Origin: CAZRIP01 sp964600165
GTDB taxonomy: Bacteria; Elusimicrobiota; Elusimicrobia; UBA1565; UBA9628
Direction: 5' to 3'
Length of the DNA stretch: 64,000 bases
NCBI GenBank assembly: GCA_964600165.1
Contig: CAZRIP010000001.1
Coordinates: 23,460 to 87,459, forward strand
The translations under genes and the position numbers were made by a program. Positions 15,883 to 24,107 of this stretch are shown piece after piece. The notes below the pieces were generated by a model. The model made no database searches. It was not told where the DNA came from and worked only from the letters and a program-made list of their open reading frames with translations. The stretch's first letter is position 1. The number at the start of each line of letters is the position of its first letter.

Positions 15883-16416
15883 TTACAGCCGCGACCGATG
15901 CGCCTCGACCGCCTGCTGCGAGACGAGGTCGGACGGAACGAGCAGCCGCGTGCCGTTGGCCGCGCCGGCGCACCCCGCGCCGAGCTCGCAGCACATGATC
16001 AGGAACGCGTAAAGCCACGTCCCCCGCGAAGCCACGGTCTCCATCGAGCCGAGGAATAAGCTCGAGCCCCACGCCGCGAGAGCCAGCGAGGCCAGCGCCC
16101 AACTGATGACGCCGTGGATCACGCTTTCGTCGATGCGCGCGATGCCGGTCAAGCGCCCCGCCGTCCAGCCGCCCGTGTAGAAGCACACCGGACCCGTGAT
16201 CAGCCACCAGAGCGCCGTGCCGAAGTGGAGCGTCGGGACGATCGCGGCCGGCGGCGCGGGCACCGTCATGAACAGGAAACCGAGCGCGCGCAGCAAGAGC
16301 GTCGCCCCCGCCGTCACGAAGGACCCGGCGAAGATCGCGCCCCAATAGACCCGTTTCGAGACGTTGAAGTACGGCACCGTGCCCGGCGCCGTGTAATGAA
16401 GCTCTTTGATCTCCAT
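15883..16416 (-). CDS. Polytopic membrane protein, unknown function
   Basis: 177 residues from ATG 16416, which has a very strong ribosome site (AAGGAGGAGG). It has four membrane helices: VYWGAIFAGSFVTAGATLLL, GTALWWLITGPVCFYTGGW, VISWALASLALAAWGSSLF and LYAFLIMCCELGAGCAGAA. The motif GRLTGIARIDESVIHGVISWAL resembles a family of small bacterial membrane proteins of unknown role. The strong site suggests high expression. Confidence 0.7.
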   Translation of the reverse strand: MEIKELHYTAPGTVPYFNVSKRVYWGAIFAGSFVTAGATLLLRALGFLFMTVPAPPAAIVPTLHFGTALWWLITGPVCFYTGGWTAGRLTGIARIDESVIHGVISWALASLALAAWGSSLFLGSMETVASRGTWLYAFLIMCCELGAGCAGAANGTRLLVPSDLVSQQAVEAHRSRL

Positions 16417-16485
16417 ATGCCTCCTCCTTATGCTCACATGATAACAGGAGGATTTCACCGGGACGTGACGCGAGCTCGAGCCCGG

Positions 16486-16818
16486 CTATTCGAGGCCGTG
16501 GAGGAAGGCGTTGAGGACGGAAAGGACCAAGGCGAAGGCCAGGGCCCACCAGAAGCTCGCGACGTGAAAGCCCGGAACGATCCTGGCGACGAGCTCCACG
16601 CAGCCGCCGATGATCGCGAAGGTGAAGAGCCCGAGGGTCAGGATGTTGATCGGGAGGGTCAGGATGAAGAGGATCGGGCGCACGACGGCGTTGACCAAGC
16701 CGAGCACGACGGCCACGACCAGCGCGGTGGCGAACGAGTCGACCCGCGCCCCCGGCAGAAGCTTGGCCGAGACGAAGACGGCGACCGCCGACAGCAACAC
16801 GTGGATGATTTTTTTCAA
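16486..16818 (-). CDS. Four-helix membrane protein of the phage holin IV superfamily (PF04020 type)
   Basis: 110 residues with four hydrophobic segments: IIHVLLSAVAVFVSAKLLPG, FATALVVAVVLGLVNAVVRPI, PINILTLGLFTFAIIGGCVE and FWWALAFALVLSVLNAFLHG. The NAVVRPILFILTLPINILTLGLF block is the hallmark of this family, found in many non-phage chromosomes. The holin name is historical; no phage genes are near. It starts at TTG 16818, with an extended -10 (TGC TAAGAT) six bases before it. Confidence 0.85.
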   Translation of the reverse strand: MKKIIHVLLSAVAVFVSAKLLPGARVDSFATALVVAVVLGLVNAVVRPILFILTLPINILTLGLFTFAIIGGCVELVARIVPGFHVASFWWALAFALVLSVLNAFLHGLE

Positions 16819-16824
16819 CGCCTT

Positions 16825-16833
16825 ATCTTAGCA
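16825..16833 (-). promoter_or_regulatory. Leaderless-type extended -10, gene at 16818
   Basis: TGC TAAGAT on the minus strand, six bases (AAGGCG) before TTG 16818. AAGG might alternatively act as a short ribosome site. Confidence 0.45.
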
Positions 16834-16838
16834 CTTGC

Positions 16839-17018
16839 TCACGCCGTCGGCGGCGATTGGAGCTCGGGCTCCGAAGCCCGGCGCTCGTTTTCCTCGAGCA
16901 CCTCGGGCTCGGCCTCGAACTGGAGGCTTTCCGGCAGGCGGCTCTTCCGGGACCCGGAGCTCTTGCGCGTCCCGCCCTTGCGCGGGCTCGCGGCCGGTTT
17001 TTTATGCTTGGTGGCCAT
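16839..17018 (-). CDS. Small protein with basic N-terminus and acidic C-terminus
   Basis: 59 residues from ATG 17018, preceded by an excellent ribosome site (AGGAGGTAAT). The N-terminal half is rich in Lys/Arg/Ser (KHKKPAASPRKGGTRKSSGS), like an H1-type tail. The C-terminal half is acidic (FEAEPEVLEENE). It is predicted to be disordered and could bind DNA or RNA. It is not part of any family I know. The good ribosome site and intact short frame are the main support. Confidence 0.6.
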   Translation of the reverse strand: MATKHKKPAASPRKGGTRKSSGSRKSRLPESLQFEAEPEVLEENERRASEPELQSPPTA

Positions 17019-17131
17019 ATTACCTCCTTCCTAGTTTCCAGTATAGCGCGCGGCGATTGCGAACTTTTCATCGCCCCGTCCGTATTGAATGACACGGGAG
17101 CCCGCTCCCAAGATCATCATTCCAGGAGAAC

Positions 17132-17404
17132 ATGACCATGCAGAAGTGGATCTTCCTCGTCGTGGCGCTGCTCGCGCCGTCGTTCGTCCTCGCTCAGGAT
17201 AACAGCAACGCGCCCGCCAACACGCCGGCCGCGTCCGCCCCGTCCGACAACGGCAACCAGCCGTCGAAGGCCGACAAGCGCAAGGAGCGCCGCGAGAAGC
17301 GCAAGGAAATGAAGAAGGAGCGCCGCGCCAAGCACAAGGCGGCCAAAGCGGCCGAGGGCAACAACAACAACGCCCCGGCCCAGGCCCCGGCGAACCCGCA
17401 GTAA
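17132..17404 (+). CDS. Small secreted Lys/Arg-rich protein
   Basis: 90 residues from ATG 17132 with AGGAGA just upstream. A signal peptide (MTMQKWIFLVVALLAPSFVLA) is followed by a mature part of about 69 residues that is Asn/Pro/Ala-rich at both ends. Its centre is strongly basic and helical (KADKRKERREKRKEMKKERR). It is exported and probably binds an anionic surface such as nucleic acid, LPS or teichoic-like polymers; that is inference. A strong terminator follows. Confidence 0.7.
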   Translation: MTMQKWIFLVVALLAPSFVLAQDNSNAPANTPAASAPSDNGNQPSKADKRKERREKRKEMKKERRAKHKAAKAAEGNNNNAPAQAPANPQ

Positions 17405-17423
17405 CCCGTCGTCGACTTGATCA

Positions 17424-17459
17424 AGGGCGGTCCCGAAAGGGGCCGCCCTTCTTTTATTT
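17424..17459. terminator. Intrinsic terminator, shared by convergent genes
   Basis: An 11-pair stem (AGGGCGGTCCC / GGGGCCGCCCT, one G-T pair) with a GAAA loop, followed by TCTTTTATTT. It ends the small basic protein gene and overlaps the stop codon of the convergent protease gene. Confidence 0.85.
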
Positions 17460-18305
17460 GTGCCGCGCCGTCTGCGGCGCGGGCACGGCGGGACGATAGA
17501 ACCGCGGGATGTACTCGACGGCGGCGTGGCGCACGGGCTGCGGGAAGAGGCTCATCAGCTCGTAGACTTCCTTCGGCACGCCTGATTTGACGGGCAGGCC
17601 CAGAGCCCCGGCCTCGTCGCAAGTGATCGGATAGTCGTGCGTCCAATGACCTTCGGTCAGGCTTCGGGCGACCGCCTTGGCCTTGTTCGCGGGCATGCGC
17701 CGGGCCAGGATCGACTCGACGGCGAGCTCGGTCTGGCTCATGGCCTTGCGCGCGACGTCGGCCCAGATCAGCGTCTGGTCGTCGATCTCGTCTTTGCTCT
17801 TCTCGCTCGTCGCCTGGATGATCGAGGCCGCCGGCAGGTTGTTGATCTGCGGGTCGATGGGCCCGAGGACGGCGTGCTGGTCCATCAAGATCTCGTCGGC
17901 GGCGAGCGCGATCAGCGTGCCGCCGGACATCGCGTAGTGCGGCACGATCACGCTCACCTTGCCCTCGCGGTGGCGCATCGCGTGCGCGATCTGGAGCGCG
18001 GCGAGCTGCATGCCGCCGGGAGTGTGCAAGACGAGATCTATCGGCATGCGCGGCGCGGTCATCCGCAGCGCCCGCACGACTTGCTCGGAGTCCTCCATCG
18101 TGATGAAGCGCAGGACCGGGAAGCCGAAGAAGGCCATCGTCTCCTGGCGGTGGACGAGCAGCACGACGCGGCTGCCGCGGTTTTTCTCGAGGCGCTCGAG
18201 CGTGCGGACGCGCGCCGCGTCGAGCAGCTTCTGGCGGATCAGCGGCTGGATCGCCATGCCGAGGAAGACCAGCCAGAAGACGTCGCCCGCCGCCGCAGCC
18301 GCCAT
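17454..18305 (-). CDS. SDH-type serine protease (ClpP-fold, PF01972), membrane-associated
   Basis: 283 residues. An N-terminal hydrophobic segment (FWLVFLGMAIQPLI) precedes a crotonase/ClpP-like domain: LVLHTPGGMQLAA (oxyanion Gly-Gly), PHYAMSGGTLIALAADEI (nucleophile Ser) and DQHAVLGPIDPQI. This is the serine dehydrogenase proteinase family, related to signal peptide peptidase SppA and NfeD-type proteases. It likely cuts membrane or membrane-near proteins. TGC TAGCAT lies 6 bases before the ATG. Confidence 0.9.
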   Translation of the reverse strand: MAAAAAGDVFWLVFLGMAIQPLIRQKLLDAARVRTLERLEKNRGSRVVLLVHRQETMAFFGFPVLRFITMEDSEQVVRALRMTAPRMPIDLVLHTPGGMQLAALQIAHAMRHREGKVSVIVPHYAMSGGTLIALAADEILMDQHAVLGPIDPQINNLPAASIIQATSEKSKDEIDDQTLIWADVARKAMSQTELAVESILARRMPANKAKAVARSLTEGHWTHDYPITCDEAGALGLPVKSGVPKEVYELMSLFPQPVRHAAVEYIPRFYRPAVPAPQTARHK

Positions 18306-18311
18306 GAGGCG

Positions 18312-18320
18312 ATGCTAGCA
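18312..18320 (-). promoter_or_regulatory. Leaderless-type extended -10, SDH protease gene
   Basis: TGC TAGCAT on the minus strand, six bases (CGCCTC) before ATG 18305. Confidence 0.55.
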
Positions 18321-18387
18321 AGCGCCGCGCGAGCGCCGAACGACGAGGCGGTCAAGCTCTCGTGACGCCGAGGCTGACGAAAAAGCG

Positions 18388-18474
18388 CGGAGGGGGTGGG
18401 ATTCGAACCCACGGAGGCTGTTACACCTCGCGAGTTTTCAAGACTCGTGCCTTAAACCGCTCGGCCACCCCTCC
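18388..18474 (-). tRNA. tRNA-Ser (anticodon UGA)
   Basis: 87 bases with acceptor stem GGAGGGG / CCCCTCC, D arm, anticodon loop CTTGAAA (anticodon TGA), a long class II variable arm and a T arm with GGTTCGAATCC. The discriminator is G, as for serine tRNAs. The 3' CCA is not encoded, so a CCA-adding enzyme is needed. Confidence 0.95.
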
Positions 18475-18600
18475 AAAATCGGGAGCTTTCATATGATAGC
18501 TCATGGCCTGCGCCCTCACCAGGGCCTAAGCCCAAAGACCGCGCCGCGCCGGGCCCTTCGGCTCACGGCGGGCGCGTCGGACTTTTCTAGGATAGGACTC

Positions 18601-19146
18601 ATGAGAACCTTTTTGCTTTTCGTCTTGCCGCTGCTCATGCCCGCCGCCGTCCGCGCCCAGTCGATCGAGGACGCAGACGTCCTCGCGCGCCAAGCCGCGA
18701 CGGTCGCGAAAAAAGCCGTCGCCCAAGAGCGCGCCGGGCGGGTCTTTCCGAGCAAGCTCGTCTGCCGGCCCGCGAAAGAGTCCGGCCTCCCCCCCACGCT
18801 CGTCTTCGTCACGCGCCTGGACGCGGCGCTGACGCTCGAGTCGCTCGGCGATAAGCCTTCGACCGTCGCCTCGCAGTTCGCGCAGGCTCCCGGCGAGACG
18901 GCGGCCGCGCTCGACGACTACCGCTCGATCTCCCTCAGCCGCGAGTCGCTCGATTACGACCTCTGGAGCTGCGACACGCAGGATTATTCGTTCAAGTTCT
19001 CGACCCGCGAGCTGGCCCGCGATCCCGCGCTCAAAGAGACGAGCCGCCCCGTCAAGGCGCATGTCGTCGTCGAGACCCGCGGCGAGGTCGACTACTCCGG
19101 CGAGCTGCCCTGCGACGCTATCTACCAGGACCGCCCGGCGGCTTAG
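18601..19146 (+). CDS. Secreted protein of unknown function
   Basis: 181 residues from ATG 18601, with signal peptide MRTFLLFVLPLLMPAAVRAQ. The mature part has three cysteines (LVCRPAKE, WSCDTQD, LPCDAIY) that could form disulphides in the periplasm, and a beta-rich middle. No family recognised. TAGGAT lies 7 bases before the ATG. The last 29 bases overlap the convergent gene that ends at 19118. Confidence 0.6.
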   Translation: MRTFLLFVLPLLMPAAVRAQSIEDADVLARQAATVAKKAVAQERAGRVFPSKLVCRPAKESGLPPTLVFVTRLDAALTLESLGDKPSTVASQFAQAPGETAAALDDYRSISLSRESLDYDLWSCDTQDYSFKFSTRELARDPALKETSRPVKAHVVVETRGEVDYSGELPCDAIYQDRPAA

Positions 19147-20629
19147 GCACCTCGAAGACCCAGGCGCGGCCGTCGTCGTAGACGATCTTGACTGCGGGGT
19201 CGGCCGCCACGACGTCGCGCAGGGCGCGGAAGCGCTCCTTGCAGACGCCGTAGCGCGCGTCGAAGGTCCGCGCGATCGTCCGGGCCGTGCCCGCGCCCAG
19301 GCGCCCGTTGGCGGCGTTGTTCCACACGCGCCAGACCTCGGGGCTCCGGTAGTACATGAACACCGGGTCCATGAAGACGAGGTAGCGCTGTTCGTGGTTG
19401 TAGAAATAGAGCTCCGGCGCGTCGTCCCAGTCGCAGGTGAAGACGGCCTCGTCGGGCTCGGCGTGGCTTTTTAAAAACAACGCCGCGCCCTTGAGGGGCG
19501 ACTCCGTCGCGCCGCGAAAGTCGCTCATGACCGAGGACGTCGAGCTCCCGAACCCGAAGGCCAGGGCGACGACCGCGATCACGGCGGCCTCGCGCACGCG
19601 CTTGGAGGCGCTTGCCCACGAAAAGCCCTCGAGAAGCTCCGTCGCGCGCAGCCCGCAGTACATGAGCGTCAACGGCACCGAGTACTCGGTGAAGCGCTTC
19701 CAGATGAAGGTCATCGCGACGGTCGCGACGGCGAAAGGCATCATCATCGCCGTTTTCCGGCCCGCTTTGCGCCCCGTGAGCAGGCCGTAGTACGACAGCG
19801 AGAACAGCGCGGCCGCCAGCGGCAGATGGAGGAGCAGCATGCGCCGCGTGTCGGTCGGGTAAAACTCGCCGCCCATCGAGAGCTTCTCGGCCCCGCCGGT
19901 GATCGACATGTGCAGCACGTAGAAGTTCTGAACGAAGAGCATCAGCAGGTCGTTCGGAAAATAGGGATTGACGAGCAGCGCGGCGGCCAAGCCCCCTAAG
20001 GCGGCGAGCGGGGTCGCGGCATCGATCTCCTCTTCCGCCACCCAGAGGTGGACGGAGCGGATGAGCGAGAAGACCAACGGCATGAACGCGGCGGAATAAG
20101 AAAGCGCGTAGAAAAAGCTCAGCGCCGCGAGCTTGCCGCGCTTGCCGTTGAGCAGGAAGTGGACGCACCACAAGAGCAGCGTCACGGACAGGATCTGCGG
20201 CCGCGGCACTGTCAGGCGCCACAAGAAAAACGGCCCCGCCGAGCAGAGCAAGAAAAACCAAAACCACGGCCAGCGCGCGCCGTTGGCGCGCAGGATCCAA
20301 AAAAAGCTCGCGAAGCACGCCGCGCCCATGAGCACCGTCGCGAGCTTTCCGCCGAACGCGAGGTTCGGGAAGAACGTGAACGGGATCAGGTAAGCGTGGA
20401 ACAGCAGGCAGGTGTCGCTGAAGCGGTCGCGCCACAGGCTCTGCGAGGCCCACTTGAAGCCGTGGAAAAAGAGCCCGTGGGTGCGGTAGAGCAGCGCCGT
20501 CTTGAGATGATAGTGCCCGTCGGTCTCCGGCAGGAAAGGCGTTTGGAATTGAAGAAAGGCGAGGAAGGCCGCCGCCGACGCGTACGCCGCCGCGACCTCG
20601 AGCGTCTCCCGCCATCGCGCCGAAAGCAC
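19118..20629 (-). CDS. GT-C-like polytopic membrane protein
   Basis: About 503 residues from GTG 20629; TTG 20635, overlapping the stop of the HEAT gene, is an alternative. It has about ten to twelve hydrophobic segments. The first periplasmic loop has ETDGHYHLKTALLYRTHG, which resembles the acidic DG-x-YH motif of GT-C glycosyltransferases. A soluble C-terminal part of about 130 residues (TCDWDDAPELYFYNHEQRYL) follows the last helix. It probably transfers sugars from lipid carriers in the envelope, but no exact family was recognised. It is coupled to the HEAT-repeat gene upstream. Confidence 0.65.
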   Translation of the reverse strand: MLSARWRETLEVAAAYASAAAFLAFLQFQTPFLPETDGHYHLKTALLYRTHGLFFHGFKWASQSLWRDRFSDTCLLFHAYLIPFTFFPNLAFGGKLATVLMGAACFASFFWILRANGARWPWFWFFLLCSAGPFFLWRLTVPRPQILSVTLLLWCVHFLLNGKRGKLAALSFFYALSYSAAFMPLVFSLIRSVHLWVAEEEIDAATPLAALGGLAAALLVNPYFPNDLLMLFVQNFYVLHMSITGGAEKLSMGGEFYPTDTRRMLLLHLPLAAALFSLSYYGLLTGRKAGRKTAMMMPFAVATVAMTFIWKRFTEYSVPLTLMYCGLRATELLEGFSWASASKRVREAAVIAVVALAFGFGSSTSSVMSDFRGATESPLKGAALFLKSHAEPDEAVFTCDWDDAPELYFYNHEQRYLVFMDPVFMYYRSPEVWRVWNNAANGRLGAGTARTIARTFDARYGVCKERFRALRDVVAADPAVKIVYDDGRAWVFEVPKPPGGPGR

Positions 20630-20631
20630 GG

Positions 20632-21693
20632 TCAATCGTCCTCGCCGAGGTCGTAGAGCGCCTGCTTGGCCGCCGCCCGCACGCTTTGGTTGGAGTCGTC
20701 CGCCATGCGCCGCAGCGTGTTGACGGCGCGCGTGCCGCCGATCTGGCCCAGGCTGCGCGCGACGATCAGGCGCAGCGAGGCGTCCTTGGCGCGCAGCGCG
20801 GCCTCGGCCAGCGGCGGGACGGCTTTCTCGTTTTTCGCGCGCCCGAGCGCCTCGGCCGCGAGCTCCTTGGAGGCTTGCGGGCCCTTGTCGAGCAGGCCGG
20901 TCAGGAAATCGAGCCCGGAGCGGCTGCCCAGGCGCGCCAGATAGTAGGCGGCGAAGAGCCGGTCCTGGAGCTCGTAGCGCTCGCTCGTCTGCAGGTTGAC
21001 CAGCTCCTGCTCGCCGTCGTCCTCGCGATCCTTGAGGCGGACGAGAGCGTAGGCCGCCTGCGCGCGCACGTCCGGGTCGTCGTTGTGGAGCAGGCGCTGC
21101 ATCGTCGAGATCGCGCGCCCGTCGCCGATCTCGGCCAGCGCCTCGACGGCCGACTGTCCCAAGTTGCCGCCGCGGCCCGATAGCTGGATCAGGGCGTCGA
21201 CGGCGTCGCGGTCGCGCAAGGCGCCGAGCGCCGTCGCGGCGCGGCCGACGACGAGAGGGTCCTTGTCTTGCAGCGCGTCGTGCAAGACCGGCATCGCGCG
21301 CGCGCCGCCGATCTGGCCGAGCGCCTCCGTCACCGTCGCCCGCAGGATTTGCAGATGGGCGGGGAAATCCGACTGCAGCTCCAGCCGCAGCGAGTTGAGA
21401 TAATCCCAAGTCCCGATCAAGGCGTCGTCGGCGCGCTCGTCCTTGAGCCGGCCGAGGGCGACGACGAGCGTCGAGGTCAGGCGCGGCGAGTTCTTGCGCG
21501 GATCGAAAAGGGCGAGCAGGGGAGCGACCGCCTCCTTGCGCCCCGTGCGGCCGAGGGCGTCGATCACGCGCAGCTTCTGCGCGCCCTTGGCCGCCTCCAG
21601 CTTGGCGAGCAGCGGCTTAACCCCGGGCTTGGCGAGGGCCGGCGCCGCGGCGACGGCGGTCAGAAAGACGGCGAGCAGCGCGGTTCGGCGCAC
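20632..21693 (-). CDS. Secreted HEAT-repeat protein
   Basis: 353 residues from GTG 21693, chosen because it gives a clean signal peptide (RRTALLAVFLTAVAAAPALA) and lies 5 bases after a TATGCT box; a TTG two codons earlier is also open. The rest is a chain of HEAT/PBS-lyase type repeats: VIDALGRTGRKEAVAPLLAL, ATVTEALGQIGGARAMPVLH, AVEALAEIGDGRAISTMQRL and VARSLGQIGGTRAVNTLRRM. Such solenoids bind proteins, so it is likely an envelope scaffold. It is coupled to the GT-C-like gene downstream. Confidence 0.85.
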   Translation of the reverse strand: MRRTALLAVFLTAVAAAPALAKPGVKPLLAKLEAAKGAQKLRVIDALGRTGRKEAVAPLLALFDPRKNSPRLTSTLVVALGRLKDERADDALIGTWDYLNSLRLELQSDFPAHLQILRATVTEALGQIGGARAMPVLHDALQDKDPLVVGRAATALGALRDRDAVDALIQLSGRGGNLGQSAVEALAEIGDGRAISTMQRLLHNDDPDVRAQAAYALVRLKDREDDGEQELVNLQTSERYELQDRLFAAYYLARLGSRSGLDFLTGLLDKGPQASKELAAEALGRAKNEKAVPPLAEAALRAKDASLRLIVARSLGQIGGTRAVNTLRRMADDSNQSVRAAAKQALYDLGEDD

Positions 21694-21723
21694 ACCCAAG
21701 CATAACCTCTCGCCGCGGCGGGG

Positions 21724-22554
21724 TCAAGCGGCCGCGCGCGCGAGCGCGGCGTCGTGGCGGCGGCGCATCAAGTTAAACCAGCCGAGGCTCGGCAGCCGGC
21801 GCATCGAGCGGTCGATGCGCTCGATGGAGGCCGCGCCTTCCTCGCCGGCGAAGATGCGGCGCAGGAGGAAGTCGGTCTCGCGCGCGGGCTTGACGCCTTC
21901 GCCGACCGGCGTCCAAAAAAGACGCAAGAGCAGCGCCGCCAGCTTCTGCGTGAAAAGCGAGGCCTTCAAGCCCTGCGCCGCTTTGTAATAGTAGAAGCCG
22001 AAGTGCCGGGATTCGTCCCGGGCGATCCTTCTCAACAGCTCGGCCAAGACGGGATTCTTGGTCTGCCGGGCCATGTTCGTGTAGCCGAACAAAGTCGAGT
22101 GCTCCTGGACGGCGCCCCAGGTCATGTAAACGGTCAGGAAGGACTTGGGAAACAACCGCGAGACGAGCCAGGTCCCCGCGGCCTCGAGCCTTTCCAGCAG
22201 GGAGGGCTGATGCTGTCCGCAGACGTTCGGGTCGCGCTCGACGCCCGCGGCCCGCACGAAGCGCGCGAGCGCGCGGCCGTGGTAGGACTCCTCATAGAGC
22301 CAGCACGCCAGGAAATCCGCGATCTCGGGATCGGCGCCCGCCCCGGCGTCGAGGACGTCCTTGAGATAGCAGAGCGTGTGCGCCTCGATGTCCATCATAT
22401 AGGAGAGGCACTTGATCTCGGCTTCTTCCACCGGGAAATCCCTGACCGTGTCCCAGGGCAGGTCCGAGACGTCGAGCTTCTCCGAGCGCGCCAGATACTG
22501 GGCAAGATCGAACGAGGCGCCGGTGTATTCCTCGGCGGGGGCGGCCGTCTGCAT
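21724..22554 (-). CDS. Diiron protein of the acyl-ACP desaturase / ferritin-like type
   Basis: 276 residues. Two four-helix-bundle iron motifs are visible: EAHTLCYLKD with WLYEESYHGRALARF, and VQEHSTLFGY with IARDESRHFGFYYYKA. The EExxH and DExRH pattern is that of stearoyl-ACP desaturase-like proteins (PF03405), which use a diiron centre and O2 to oxidise acyl chains. The length is a little shorter than plant enzymes. Divergent from a GAF-kinase gene with both start codons inside one inverted repeat. Substrate uncertain: acyl-ACP, or another hydrocarbon chain. Confidence 0.75.
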   Translation of the reverse strand: MQTAAPAEEYTGASFDLAQYLARSEKLDVSDLPWDTVRDFPVEEAEIKCLSYMMDIEAHTLCYLKDVLDAGAGADPEIADFLACWLYEESYHGRALARFVRAAGVERDPNVCGQHQPSLLERLEAAGTWLVSRLFPKSFLTVYMTWGAVQEHSTLFGYTNMARQTKNPVLAELLRRIARDESRHFGFYYYKAAQGLKASLFTQKLAALLLRLFWTPVGEGVKPARETDFLLRRIFAGEEGAASIERIDRSMRRLPSLGWFNLMRRRHDAALARAAA

Positions 22555-22588
22555 CCGCAGATATTATATTATTTGAGCGGATGCAGAC
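22547..22588. promoter_or_regulatory. Divergent promoter inside a 12-base inverted repeat
   Basis: GTCTGCATCCGC (22547-22558) and GCGGATGCAGAC (22577-22588) are a perfect inverted repeat around 18 AT-rich bases. The start codons of the desaturase-like gene (minus, 22554) and the GAF-kinase gene (plus, 22581) lie inside the arms. Overlapping -10-like boxes, TATAAT (minus) and TATTAT (plus), each end 8 bases before their ATG. Both promoters must share this space, so the pair is likely co-controlled. Confidence 0.6.
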
Positions 22589-24107
22589 CCTCGAGCCGCT
22601 GCTCGAGGTCGGGCGGCTTTTGTCGTCCGAGCTCGACTTGGGCAAGCTGTTGAAGACCGTCCTGACGCTGGCCGCCCGGGTCATGGGCGCGGAAAGCGCC
22701 TCTTTGCTGCTGCTCGACAACGCCGCCCAGGAGCTCTACTTCCACACCGCGCTCGACTTGGGCGACAAGGTGTCCGGCGTGCGGCTCAAGCTCGGCCAAG
22801 GCATCGCCGGCAGCGTCGCCAGGGACCGCAAGCCCGCCATCATCAACGACGCGCGCAAGGACCCCCGCTGGTCGCCCGCGATGGACGCGAGCACGGGCTT
22901 TACGACCCGCTCGATCCTGGCGATGCCACTGGTCTTCAAGGGGCGGCTCATCGGCGTCGTCGAGGCGATCAACAAGAAAGTGGGCGATTTCACCGCGGAG
23001 GACCTCGACGCCTTCGAGGCCTTCGCCTCGCAGGCGTCGGTAGCCATCGAGAACGCGCGCCTGTTTTCCTCATTGAGAGAGGAGAAGCTCAAGCTCGACA
23101 CCGTCGTCAGCGAGATGACCGACGGCGTGATCCTGGCCGACGGCTCCGGCAAGATCGTGCTCGCCAACGAGTCGGCGCGCAAGCTCCTCGGCCGCGCCGC
23201 GCCGCCGCGCGCCCTGAGCGATGGCTTCGCGCCCTTCAAGCTCACGCCCGCGCTCGACGAGCTGTTCGGCGGCGACGGCCGCACGCAGGATTTCGTCGCC
23301 GAGCGCGAGGAGCCCAAGAAGCTCGTCTTGAGCGGCAAGCTCGGGCGCCTCGAAAGCGGGCGTCTGTGCGTCTTTCGCGACGTCACCGACGAGTGGAACA
23401 AGGAGCGCATCAAGCGCACGTTCCTTTCGCTCATCTCGCACAAGCTCAAGACCCCTCTCGCCGCCGTGATCGGCTTCGCGGACCTGCTCACCGACGAGCT
23501 CAAGGAGCTCAAGGCCCCGCCCACGGCGCTCAAGGCCTCCGCCACGATCTTGAGCCAGGGCCGAAAGCTCGGAGAGCTCGTCGACAAGCTGCTGCGCTAC
23601 GTCACGATCCAGGACCCCGAAAGCACGGTGCGCCTCGAGAAGAACGGCGTCGACGATCTCGTCGGCGACGCGCTCAAGATGATGGGTCCTTGGCTTCTCG
23701 AGCGCGGCGGCAGCGTCGAATACAGCGGCGCGCCGGGGGCGAGCCTGGTCTGCGACCGCGACCGCCTCATCGAGGTCGTGCGCAACCTCGTCGAAAACGC
23801 CGTCAAGTTCGACGACAAGCCGCAGCGCCGCGTCTACGTCCGCGCCGAATCCCGGCGCGGCTGGGTTGCGCTCTCCGTCGAGGACACGGGACGCGGCATC
23901 CCGCCCGAGGACCGCGAGAAAGTTTTCAGCCAGTTCCATCAGATCGAGACTTTTTTCACGGGCCAGGTCGACGGCTGGGGCCTGGGGCTGCCCTACGTCA
24001 AGAAGGTCGTCGAGAACCACGGAGGCCAAGTGCTGCTGGAAAGCGCGCTCGGCAAGGGCACGACGGTGACGGTCACGTTGCCGGAAAAGCCCGGGGGCGC
24101 GGCATGA
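22581..24107 (+). CDS. Cytoplasmic GAF-PAS histidine kinase
   Basis: 508 residues without membrane helices. Residues 1-160 are a GAF domain (VMGAESASLLLLDNAAQELY, GQGIAGSVARDRKPAIINDA, FASQASVAIENARL). About 165-265 is PAS-like (VVSEMTDGVILADGSGKIVLAN). The HisKA box is LISHKLKTPLAAVIGFADLL, with Lys after the phospho-acceptor His instead of the usual Glu. The ATPase domain has NLVENAVKF, DTGRGIP and GWGLGLPYV. No response regulator follows; the stop overlaps the tldD start (ATGA). It probably senses a small molecule or redox state via GAF. Confidence 0.9.
   Translation: MQTLEPLLEVGRLLSSELDLGKLLKTVLTLAARVMGAESASLLLLDNAAQELYFHTALDLGDKVSGVRLKLGQGIAGSVARDRKPAIINDARKDPRWSPAMDASTGFTTRSILAMPLVFKGRLIGVVEAINKKVGDFTAEDLDAFEAFASQASVAIENARLFSSLREEKLKLDTVVSEMTDGVILADGSGKIVLANESARKLLGRAAPPRALSDGFAPFKLTPALDELFGGDGRTQDFVAEREEPKKLVLSGKLGRLESGRLCVFRDVTDEWNKERIKRTFLSLISHKLKTPLAAVIGFADLLTDELKELKAPPTALKASATILSQGRKLGELVDKLLRYVTIQDPESTVRLEKNGVDDLVGDALKMMGPWLLERGGSVEYSGAPGASLVCDRDRLIEVVRNLVENAVKFDDKPQRRVYVRAESRRGWVALSVEDTGRGIPPEDREKVFSQFHQIETFFTGQVDGWGLGLPYVKKVVENHGGQVLLESALGKGTTVTVTLPEKPGGAA

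Noticed and set aside
16486..16818. Holin-family protein as a sign of a prophage
   Set aside because: This PF04020-type family is common in chromosomes without phage; no capsid, terminase, integrase or lysin genes are near.
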